From NCBI GenBank assembly GCA_008931825.1, contig QXVZ01031615.1, positions 1 through 27,192 on the forward strand: a stretch of 27,192 nt of DNA. The letters are read 5' to 3'. Under the pieces are notes generated by a model. That model saw only the letters and a program-made list of their open reading frames with translations. It did not search any database and was not told the DNA's origin. This DNA comes from Phallusia fumigata (Eukaryota; Chordata; Ascidiacea; Phlebobranchia; Ascidiidae). This document shows positions 19,797 through 27,192 of this stretch, in pieces; within the stretch, counting starts at the first letter, position 1, and every line of letters begins with the position of its first letter. A program made the translations under genes and the position numbers.

Positions 19797-20590
19797 TCAT
19801 TTTTGCCTTCAGTTTGAACCAGTATGGTGGTTCGGTAAGAAACCAAAACCAGTTATAAATGATTTAAAACTAAAATATTTTACCTACAGGGCCCAGAAAC
19901 TTGATTTTCTTTTTCCATGCCCTAAAAACGTAATTTTAGTGCAGCCTTGTTTGGTTACAAAAAATGGGGTCAAAAATGTATGCTCCAAATTTTGCTTTAA
20001 ACCGGTATGGTAGTTCTGTAGAATGTTGTAATTGGCTGAAACTTAAAAATTTTGAAAACTTAAAAATTCTAGAAAAACATTCCCAAAACATGAATTTCCT
20101 TCAACATGTTTTTATGAGAATTAGCAAGGCTATAGCTTGGGTTTTAGGTAAAAAAATCAGGTCATAATTGTATGTTCCCAATTTTGGTTCCAATTAGAAA
20201 ATTCGGTTAGGAGGCCAATGATGTTTTGACTTTCGAGAGCAGGGCCACATGCCTTTCGAAAATCAAAATTGCAATTTTCAGTTTATATGGGTTTGGTTGT
20301 TTGGCAACAGATCAAAATGGCTAAAAATTGATTTGAAACTGGAATATTCCAGCAATACTGACAAAAAAACTTAAACTGTCTTAGATGTTTTGACTCAAGA
20401 CAAAAAATATGAGCAAGTCATGTGCAACCTTGACAGTTTTTCTTTAAATTAGTTTCAAATTTTATGTTTCCTTTTGCGGTTTAAACCAGTTGAAAGGTTT
20501 GGAAGGAGGCTGAACTGGATAAAACCAGTTTAAAACTGATATATTCTGGCAAAAAGTAAACAAAAACTTGAATTTCTCTCTCTTTTTTAA
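19797..20590. repeat. Degenerate tandem repeat, ~150-200-bp units
   Basis: At least four diverged units recur. Each includes an AAACCRGTATGGTRGTTC-like word (near 19810, 19996, 20180 and 20480), a stretch of C/TTGAAACT-AATATT-C, and ACTTGAATTTC-like followed by CATGCCCTAAAAACG-like words. Spacing is ~185-200 bases for most units. The array continues past the MITE at 20602-20979 to ~21170. No coding capacity. Confidence 0.6.
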
Positions 20591-20601
20591 CCCCCCCAAT
20601 G

Positions 20602-20979
20602 CAGGGGTGTCAAACACACAGCCTGCCAGGTCTTTTCGTGCAGCCCGTTAAGCATTTCAAGTCATTTGTTACACTTGGGACAATTTAAGTGCCCCCCAGT
20701 AAGTCAACACAATACATTGATGCCAAAGTTCAGATAGGTGGTAATGGATGCAAGGTTTTTAGGGAGAAAGCTTTTCTGATAGTAATCAGCTATCAGTATT
20801 GAAGTAGCATGATAACTGTATCCAAAAAATTAGCATAAGCGCAGTAATGTTAAGGTAAAATAACAAGCGCAGTGTTTCACATTGCAAATTTACTGCAACA
20901 AAAGTTTTCATAGTGTGGCTCACGAGTTACTCAAGACTTTTCAACTGGCCCTTGACAATATGTGGGTTTGAGACCACTG
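20602..20979. mobile_element. Non-autonomous hAT-type MITE in the tandem repeat
   Basis: The element is 378 bp, with left end CAGGGGTGTCAAACACACAG. The right end, reversed, is CAGTGGTCTCAAACCCACAT, giving terminal inverted repeats with few mismatches. Flanks are CCCCAATG (20594-20601) and CCCTAAAG (20980-20987), matching at 6 of 8 positions as expected for an aged hAT target duplication. The flanking sequence on the right continues the tandem-repeat unit word CCCTAAA, so the insertion interrupted a unit. It encodes no transposase. Confidence 0.8.
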
Positions 20980-21170
20980 CCCTAAAGCCTAAGCGAAAAA
21001 CACCAAGGTTGACATACAAAACTACAGAAAGTGTTCACAAGTTTCTTGATGTGGCGTAATTTTTTTGTCAGTTTCTGTTTTCTTGTTTAGAGTTTTTTGC
21101 AATCAGTAAATCAGCTACAGTTGTTTTGAAACTTGAATATTCCTGTTCCAACCAGGAAAACAGACTCCTG
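20980..21170. repeat. Right part of the degenerate tandem repeat
   Basis: After the MITE, sequence resembling the units of 19797-20590 resumes: CCCTAAAGCC, TTTTTTGTCAG, TTGAAACTTGAATATTCC. It then fades at ~21170. Confidence 0.5.
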
Positions 21171-21183
21171 CTGTTGTATAAGT

Positions 21184-21199
21184 ATTGTGAGGTCACAAT
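21184..21199. promoter_or_regulatory. Near-palindrome related to 6131-6146
   Basis: ATTGTGAGGTCACAAT differs by one base from the perfect palindrome at 6131-6146. The central CRE is changed from GACGTC to GAGGTC. Confidence 0.35.
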
Positions 21200-21286
21200 C
21201 TGCCCATGCATTTCTGCCTGCAGATCATGTCATAAAATTAACCTTCTAGATAACCCTAGGTTTTTGTTTGACATTTTCTTTTGCAG

Positions 21287-21409
21287 TCAAGTATTCGCTG
21301 CATAACAGCTTGTTGATCTGCTTTGCAAATGAAATGGGCAATTCGGACAAACTATATTGTTTTATAAATTTCTGCTGAGGATTGCAGTTTGGGGAAACTT
21401 GGAGAGTAC
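21287..21409 (+). other. Possible exon, coding uncertain
   Basis: A strong acceptor (long pyrimidine tract and TTTTGCAG at 21279-21286) and a good donor GTAAGG at 21410 bracket 123 bases. All three frames contain a stop before the donor. The best frame encodes 29 residues (KYSLHNSLLICFANEMGN and following) ending at TGA 21376-21378. It could therefore be a terminal coding exon or an exon of a non-coding transcript. I do not recognise the peptide. Confidence 0.25.
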
Positions 21410-22258
21410 GTAAGGTTTCCACACAAAAGAGTTGGCGTAGTTTCATTATGTACCACTTGACAAACTCTATTTTACCTTTTGTGATCAATGTATAGACATC
21501 CACTTATCCTGTACATTAGGCCTTTACCTAAATGCATATTTAAAGCATTGTTAATCCTCTTTTTACTTACATCTTACTTACAACAGCGACAATACAATAA
21601 AATGTACTCTATGTCGGGTGTGTTACATATAAAAGTGTGTAGTTTTCACCGATAAAACACTAACAGCCTTTAACATAATATCAATTTGGCAAACGTTAAA
21701 CCATTGTTGTAACATTTAGACTAATGTTACCTAATGCTGTCTATATAACCGGTATCTGAACATGCAATGTCTGATGGAAAGTAGTAGTTTGTAAAACAAA
21801 AAAAATGGCTATTTTCTTGCTCTAGCTTTTCAGGTTCACACTGCACCACTTATATGCTTTTATCATTTATTGTCAATGTTTTAAAAAACAGTAATTGATG
21901 AAGTAATCAGTTTTGATAAACATCTTAAAGGGAAAATGAGGAAACTCAGTCAGCTGATGAATTTTTCTGTGACATGTTGGAGATGATGTAAGAAAGCTTT
22001 GCATGGAAAGTTGGTTCAAAGTGACAAACTTATTTGAATGTCAGACAAGATCTTCAGTTTCCCCTCAACACTCTTTGTGTAGTTACCGGAGAAATACATG
22101 AGTTACCGGAGAAATACAACTTCACACCATTTGTTGCGGAGAACAAAGAAGCAAATGCTTTCAGGTAAAATCCTGGTGCATAAGAGACTGTTTGCTTTAG
22201 AGTTGACACAGTTGTTCATATGCAAGTAGAATTGGCTTCGGCCATAGGACAGAAGATG
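21410..22258. other. Intergenic or intronic, weak exon-like signal only
   Basis: A short stretch at 21890-21983 has an acceptor-like AAACAG and a donor GTAAGA with partly open frames, but each frame hits a stop or lacks a good acceptor. A 21-base direct repeat (GTTACCGGAGAAATACA) occurs twice in tandem at 22083-22119. Nothing else was seen. Confidence 0.4.
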
Positions 22259-22603
22259 TTCTCTAAAATGGTAAGGTGGGCAAGGTGGGTGATTCCCCTT
22301 TCTGGCATGTCGCACGAAAAAACTTGCTGTTTCGCTCAGTGCCACAAATACAGAGGATAATGCATTTGAACAGGGTAAAACTGGCAGTTTTTGTTGTTAC
22401 CGTTGACAGTTAGTGCTATTGGGGTCAGGGGGGTGGAATTAGTAAAATAAGTAAATTTTAAAAATACAGATACAACCGAAGTACCAAGTGAACCAAGCAA
22501 ACCAAGTAGTTTTTAAAGGCACCGGAACCTCCTCATGCGACACACTTGAATGCACTATTAAACAGGGGAAGCACCCACCTTGCCCACCTTGCCATTTTAG
22601 AGG
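22259..22603. repeat. Foldback: inverted repeat with ~150-300-bp spacer
   Basis: The left arm 22259-22316 contains CTCTAAAATGGTAAGGTGGG followed by CAAGGTGGGTG. The right arm 22533-22603 contains its reverse complement (CACCCACCTTGCCCACCTTG then CCATTTTAGAG) with few mismatches over ~38 bases. A weaker extension contains GTGCGACATG/ATGCGACAC. Read outward, both arms can encode HPPCPP.HFR, but neither frame has other support. It could fold as a hairpin if transcribed. Confidence 0.75.
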
Positions 22604-22923
22604 AACCCTGTGTCCACCGTTTATCCTCCTACAATGCACTAAAAGAAAGGTAATAAGCATCATTAGTTTGTTTGTCCATGTTAAACAACAATTATGGGAA
22701 TCCACACTATACAATAAAAAGTAGAGTTCCAAAACAGCTCTACCATACATTTTGTGTGTCACTATTTTCTCAACTGTTGTTGATTCAAGTATCTTGTTAA
22801 GCCATGTAAAAACACTATTGCCAACCAACATTGTTTTTGTGTCAGGTCGAACAAAGCTAAACCTTGGGTTGGCAACCAGTGACCGATTTGCTGATAGTCA
22901 GAAAGCCAGCGAGCCATAATACG
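22604..22923. other. Intergenic or intronic, nothing seen
   Basis: No coding or repeat signal stands out. Confidence 0.4.
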
Positions 22924-23010
22924 ATGCCAGAACAAATGTCAACTGATATCTGCGTTAAAACTCCAATACATGACATAAGTTCTTCACAATCTGGTCAAAG
23001 CCAAACCTGG
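22924..23010 (+). CDS. Possible first coding exon, 29 codons
   Basis: An ATG at 22924 opens 29 codons (MPEQMSTDICVKTPIHDI and following) up to a possible donor GTTAGT at 23011, ending in phase 0. That phase matches the phase-0 start of the better exon at 23615. The donor is acceptable but not strong, and the peptide is unfamiliar. Confidence 0.2.
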
Positions 23011-23614
23011 TTAGTATCTGCTTTGCTATCGAAATGTCTGTGATAACCCACTTTCTGCAATGTGCAAAAATTTATCCACTTTTAATTTTAGATGCACCAC
23101 TCAAATTTTTACACCCTTTCAGTCTTTTTAATAGTAATATTGAATAAATATTTGGCTGCTGCTATGTTTGTAATTGTTTTATTTTGAATGACAGTAGGTC
23201 TGAATGTGGCAGTTGTAGATTTCAGTCAGATTAATCTGAGATGAACTTTATTCCTATTTAAGACTTGCCAATGTACATAGGTAACTATTTACTAAAGGAA
23301 TGATTAATAGTTTTATCTTATTATTTTGGTCCTGAGACATGAACCATTTGTTCATTAGTGTGTAAATTTTTTCAAGTTGCCGCATCTAGATTAGGGGTCC
23401 CAAAATAGGGACCATGTACCCCCTATGGGTTTGTTTTGTAACAACAAAATATGGGTGCATGTACCCCTGAAAAAATGCAACGGTGCCAATGAACAAAAAA
23501 ATTAGTAATGCTTGCTCCAGATAAAGTATTAAATTTATGATTTTCTTTTTTCTATTGTGTTTTCTTTAATGCCCGGTAAATGTTTGTACTAGTAATACGA
23601 CTATTTTCTCACAG
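23011..23614. other. Likely intron or intergenic sequence
   Basis: AT-rich sequence. Near 23393-23480 there are paired words GGACCATGTACCCC and TGCATGTACCCCTG, plus TAGGGGTCCCAAA, which may be a worn transposon end. No exon was seen. Confidence 0.4.
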
Positions 23615-23716
23615 TTGAGCCAAAGCCACATCAAGATTCGATTCATGCTTCCTCCTAAACACAACAGAATGCCTGTTATGGTTAATCACCTGCTTGGAAA
23701 GGAAAGAGGAAAGAAG
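23615..23716 (+). CDS. Probable internal coding exon, 34 codons, unrecognised
   Basis: A good acceptor (CTATTTTCTCACAG, ending at 23614) and a consensus donor (AAG|GTGAGT at 23716/23717) flank 102 bases. Only one frame is open, phase 0 at both ends: LSQSHIKIRFMLPPKHNR, then MPVMVNHLLGKERGKK. The peptide is basic with a mixed hydrophobic pattern typical of real protein. I could not assign it to a family. It may join the candidate exon at 22924-23010 upstream and 24089-24166 downstream. Confidence 0.5.
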
Positions 23717-24088
23717 GTGAGTTATCAAAAAACATTGTAATCCTTTTTGGTTTGTTTTACCCTAGTCATGATCTCACTTTGCTTAGTAAGGTGTACTTGA
23801 TTTCACCAATTACAAAACACACAAGACATTATGTTATAGGTCAACGTTATTTACAATATTGCTGCTTACAACCATGGCTTTTTACAAACTTACCTACAAC
23901 AACATAAGTTTAAGTTTTTTAGTAGATATAAATTTAATATTATTAATGTTTGTGCATTACTTCTGCGCCTAAAAAAACGGAATTTGTCCTATACCCGTTT
24001 TTTCCTGTTTACAATCTGTTTATCCTATTCCTTTTGCAACTCAAACGAAAACGTTAAGTTCGTTATGTTTTGCAGCAAGCTCTTACAG

Positions 24089-24166
24089 CCCAACGTTGAA
24101 ACTGGTTCAAGTACAACAGAAACGGAGCAAGCAAAGAGCGAGGGGAGCAGCAATCAGCGGATCTGA
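24089..24166 (+). CDS. Possible last exon of the same gene, 25 codons
   Basis: After TTACAG (ending at 24088) the phase-0 frame reads PNVETGSSTTETEQAKSEGS and a few more residues to a stop at 24164-24166: a polar, serine-threonine-glutamate-rich tail. A competing acceptor, TTTGCAG ending at 24075, would instead add seven residues (QALTAQR) and stop. AATAAA at 24497-24502 could serve as the poly(A) signal. Confidence 0.35.
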   Translation, partial: PNVETGSSTTETEQAKSEGSSNQRI

Positions 24167-24809
24167 CAAGAAAAACAATTTGTTTACAACTAAATCGCAA
24201 AAGCATCCAGTAGTTATAGCAGCATTGCCACGTCTTCATTAGTTTGAAAAATGTCACGTGATAGTTGTAGTAGGGAGTAGGTGTTTCAATGTTCATTAAA
24301 GTAATATTTAAGCGACGATTCTGTAATCGAACAGTGCTATTTTTAGTTTTTAATTAACTGACGCCTGCTTCGCTGCCTGGTTACTGCCTAATTGCAAAAC
24401 CAGGTTTACGTTTGTTTTGCTGTGCAGAAATTGGTGCATATTGTTCTATTTTCATGTTTGTAATCGGGTCAAAATTATTTTCTTATCGACCTTAACAATA
24501 AAAACGAATTAGCAAACATTACAATTATGCCGTGTTGAATAATGAAAAACGTGCGACCAATTCTTTGTAATGTTGTGATTTTTTTCATGTATGTGCAATT
24601 ATCAAATGTTGACTTGTCCTCGGCGTTGGAAATGTCGCTGTAGGTTTCTTGTACTTGTTCTCTTATGCCGAATTCTCATGTTAAGCTACCGATATTTTAC
24701 AAACTTCAGACCAGCAATAAAACGTCAAAAAGCCTTGCATGTTTGTCAAGTTTTTACCAAGAACAGGAAGTTGTAAGTCCGACTGATAATATTTCGCGAA
24801 TTTCATCAT
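24167..24809. other. Likely 3'UTR and intergenic sequence
   Basis: AATAAA hexamers occur on the plus strand at 24497-24502 and ~24715. No other gene or repeat was seen. Confidence 0.4.
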
Positions 24810-24931
24810 ATATAGCCTCGAAACAATGTAGGCAATACACATAAATAACACAATAATAATTGAACATGTAATATAGCTTCGAAACAATGTAGGCAACAAA
24901 CATAAATCACACAATAATAATTGAACATGTA
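24810..24931. repeat. Two-copy 61-bp tandem duplication
   Basis: 24810-24870 and 24871-24931 are direct repeats with about five differences. Each begins ATATAGC.TCGAAACAATG and ends AATTGAACATGTA. The few differences suggest a fairly recent local duplication. No 'n' is present, so it is not a join artefact. Confidence 0.9.
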
Positions 24932-25087
24932 ATGAAATGAAAAGGCCGACGAAACTTATGTGTGGTTGGACTTGTTTTAGCGAGGTCACGTGACAAATCG
25001 TGAACTATAACGATAGATATTAATTACGACACAAACGAAAGACATCTATCACAATTTAGGTACAAAATTTATAAACAACACAAAGAT

Positions 25088-25652
25088 TACGGGCGCCTGT
25101 TCGTTTGACGTCGATGGCTACGACCTTGCCTCGTGCACTTGGTCGTTTACAGACTGTCGAAGCTGCAAAACGAAATTAGCAACATCCGCTAGACGGCCGC
25201 GTGAAAGCGGTGTCCAGTTGTGGTGTGGGCGTAGCGCTGGAATTGTGTAAACGTTATCGCCGAACTGGTGGCAGCGTTGTGACATATTGTCGCTATTCTT
25301 TAAAATTGGTTTGCCGGGACTGTGGCACGTTTCATGCACGTTTAGTTGTGACTATTTGCAAATACCACAAACAGAAAGTTTTTTGCCGAATTTAAATCAA
25401 CCACTTTTTATCCTCCGTTAAGCTTTTTTGTCATTGGTCATTGGTTTGCGAGTGCTTTGTTTGGCAGTGACGTGAAACGTGGTTTGTCTGAGTACGTTCT
25501 GCTGCTGGTAAGCTTTGAGCATGCTCTGCTCCTCTCGGGCGAGGGAGGCCGCAGTGCTGGAGCCTTGTGCTCTAGCATTGGGCCTCACTTGCGCAGTAAG
25601 ACGCAAGCGTTGGAGCTGTTGCTCCCGCATTTGCACCTTCTAGCGGGGGAGG
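25088..25652. repeat. GC-richer duplicated block, copy 1
   Basis: It aligns with 26247-26832 (offset ~1160) from CGGGCGCCTGT through ACAAACAGAAAGTTTTT and CTCCTCTCGGGCGAGGGAGG to GCATTTGC.CC.TCTAGCG, at roughly 80% identity. The block is richer in G+C than the rest of the window. A conserved-length open frame (25201-25395) is shared with copy 2, but most differences change amino acids, so it is probably not coding. Confidence 0.85.
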
Positions 25653-26246
25653 AAAAACAGAATGCCGTCTGATTTATCAGTCATCGAACTAGTTAAAAAG
25701 AAAAAATGACAGCATATGATGATCGTTTACAACAGATCATAAGACTCGGTATGTGAACGTTTGGATATATCAATGTTCAAACACCACAAACACAATGTTT
25801 TCAGCAAGGTTAAAAGGGTTAAATTTTTTGCTTCAATTTTGTTTTGGCAGTTGTCGTATTGCTGCAACGAGCGTGACGCGTTATTGGTTGGCGAGAGCTT
25901 TGCACTTTGCTTAGCAGTGACGTGAAGCGCGCAACAAATATCGACCCTAATACGTTTCGGAAGTAGAGGAGGTCTTCGTCTCGGCGCAACTCTGCCAAAA
26001 CAAAACACATAAAGCGTTATTAGCTGTTGGGCCGTCGAAGGACTGCTGTCGGTTGCGCTGCTCCGATCGACCCATTTCAGGGAAAAGAACAGCGCCCGGA
26101 TCGGGGAGCCGAGGTCATCGCCACACCAAGTGTAGTTTTTGAATGTTTGTGGTGAACCAACAAACGAAAAACGTCCCGCTAGCAGACGTTCGCCCGCGTA
26201 AAGTCGCTTCCGCCACCGATGTTCTTCGCTTTCGCGAGCTTAGACA
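25653..26246. other. Spacer with a partial third copy of the block
   Basis: Within this spacer, ~25850-25945 resembles 26592-26690: GAGCGTGACGCGTTATTGG and TTTGCACTTTGCTTAGCAGT, then GACGTGAA. The rest (25946-26246) appears unique, is GC-rich around 26040-26240, and holds no gene I can support. Confidence 0.6.
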
Positions 26247-26832
26247 ACGGGCGCCTGTCTGTTCGTTTGGCGTCGATGGCTGCGACCTTGCCTCGCGAAC
26301 TTGGTCGTTTACAGTCGTCAGACGCTGGAAAACGAACTTAGCAACATCCGCTGGACGGCCCCGTGAGAGCGGTTTCTAGTTGTGGCGTGGGCGCTGCGCT
26401 GGACGTCTGCAAACGTTATCGCCGAACTGGTGACGCAGTTCTGACATATTGTCTCTGTACTTTTAAGTTGGTTTGCCAGCACTGTGGCACGTTTTATGCA
26501 CGTTCAGTTGTGACTATTCTCAAATACCACAAACAGAAAGTTTTTCGCCGAATTTAAATAAACCACATTTTCTCTTGGCATCAAGCTTTTGCAGGTGTCG
26601 TCTGGCTGCAGTGAGCGTGACGCGTCATTGGTTTGCGAGTGCTTTGCACTTTGCTTAGCAGTGACGTGAATCGTGGTTTGCGCAAGTACGCTCGCTTGCT
26701 CTTAAGCTTCGTGTAGTTCTGCTCCTCTCGGGCGAGGGAGGTCGCAGTGCTGGAGCCTTGTGCTCTGGCATTGGGCCTCTCTTGCGCTAGATGACGCAAG
26801 TGTTGCCCGCATTTGCGCCGTCTAGCGTCTGG
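26247..26832. repeat. GC-richer duplicated block, copy 2
   Basis: Partner of 25088-25652. It keeps ~35 bases (GCAGGTGTCGTCTGGCTGCA and the following GTGACGCG) that copy 1 lacks, next to the shared TTGGTTTGCGAGTGCTTTG and CAGTGACGTGAA words. Confidence 0.85.
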
Positions 26833-27192
26833 GACAATTCGAAAGACTTGTTTCGACTTCACATTTTATCACCAAACAAAATATTGAAAACAACATGCCA
26901 CGAATTATTTTAAATTGATGGCGAAGTTTTTTTACTTAACGCAGATGTGAGAGGGATTGTGTTGCTGTTGTTGTCGCCCAAAGACTGCGCACTGTGCAGC
27001 GCCAAACTACTCAACTTGCCACGAGAGAAGAACGGTGCCGAGCACAAGGCCCAGCACCGATTCTCCCGAACAAGCCGAGAGGTCGGCGCTGCAAATAGAA
27101 GCCAACTCGACTCGTCAAGAAACGTCCATCACAAACTGCCGCCATTGCTCGGGAAATCGACCACCAGGCCGATTCCCAAGCTTCTGACGTCA
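26833..27192. other. Right end of window, inverted fragment of the GC-rich block
   Basis: Around 27030-27105 the reverse complement resembles the CTCGGGCGAG...GTGCTGGAGCCTTGTGCTC segment of the duplicated block (shared CCTTGTGCTC and GTGCTGG). This implies an inverted, diverged copy. The window ends exactly on TGACGTCA (27185-27192). No gene is called. Confidence 0.45.

Noticed and set aside
21287-21503. Read-through of TGA 21376-21378 as selenocysteine
   Set aside because: The frame stays open afterwards, but there is no SECIS-like structure I can recognise and no selenoprotein similarity.
25201-25395. Pair of 64-codon frames (with 26363-26557) containing C-x-x-C
   Set aside because: Equal length and no indels looked promising, but both start with GTG and about three quarters of codon differences are non-synonymous, which does not suggest purifying selection.
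25418-25636. Minus-strand frame sharing RPNARAQGSSTA..SLAREEQ with 26581-26862
   Set aside because: The shared peptide only reflects the DNA duplication; reading frames differ on both sides and no intact gene model results.
25088-26832. The GC-rich direct repeats as long terminal repeats of a retroelement
   Set aside because: No TG...CA ends, primer-binding site, or pol-like coding sequence between the copies, and the spacer carries a partial third copy.
1-27192. CRISPR arrays, tRNA or rRNA genes, operons, phage genes
   Set aside because: No regularly spaced identical repeats, no cloverleaf or rRNA-like sequence, and no ribosome-binding-site-led gene clusters were seen; the window is eukaryotic in character.

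Overview
This window reads as AT-rich animal nuclear DNA, most likely from an ascidian tunicate such as Ciona. That placement is an inference. It rests on GT-AG splice signals with a short apparent intron, many small hAT-type MITEs, no prokaryotic gene organisation, and a metazoan gene family that joins a GlnD/DUF294-like nucleotidyltransferase fold to TPR repeats. The sequence is draft quality: two single-base 'n' joins (2052 and 10096) sit between perfect copies of the same ~100 bp, and a 705-base N gap spans 11964-12668.

The main feature is a tandem family of large, single-exon, minus-strand genes encoding nucleotidyltransferase-TPR proteins. Copy B (13608-16331, 907 codons) is intact. Copy A (232-3002) is full length but damaged: it carries a frameshifting deletion, a missing 14-residue block and a lost G-S motif, plus an artificial interruption at the 2052 join. 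Copy C (9175-9342) is only the last ~55 codons. The 3' flank of the gene occurs four times (1-231, 7305-9174, 10252-11963, 12669-13607) and the 5' flank at least twice, so this is a segmentally duplicated, partly collapsed or misassembled gene cluster.

Layout: 1-3230, copy A with its flanks; 3231-6750, upstream repeats, an NRF1-like site and a clean hAT MITE with 8-bp target duplications (5278-5613); 6749-7060, a possible small two-exon gene; 7305-9342, 3' flank plus stub C; 9343-10250, a unique island with YY1-like and CRE-like sites; 10252-13607, two more flank copies either side of the gap; 13608-16331, copy B; 16332-19160, its upstream repeats, which match those upstream of copy A; 19163-21170, hAT remnants and a degenerate tandem repeat interrupted by a second MITE; 21180-24500, ordinary-looking sequence with weakly supported plus-strand exons (best at 23615-23716) and a foldback (22259-22603); 24810-24931, a 61-bp tandem duplication; 25088-27192, a GC-richer duplicated block with a third partial copy and an inverted one.

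If copy B is expressed, the predicted product is a soluble intracellular protein with a C-terminal TPR scaffold and an N-terminal nucleotidyltransferase fold that appears to lack a key acidic residue. Nothing in the sequence fixes its biological role.
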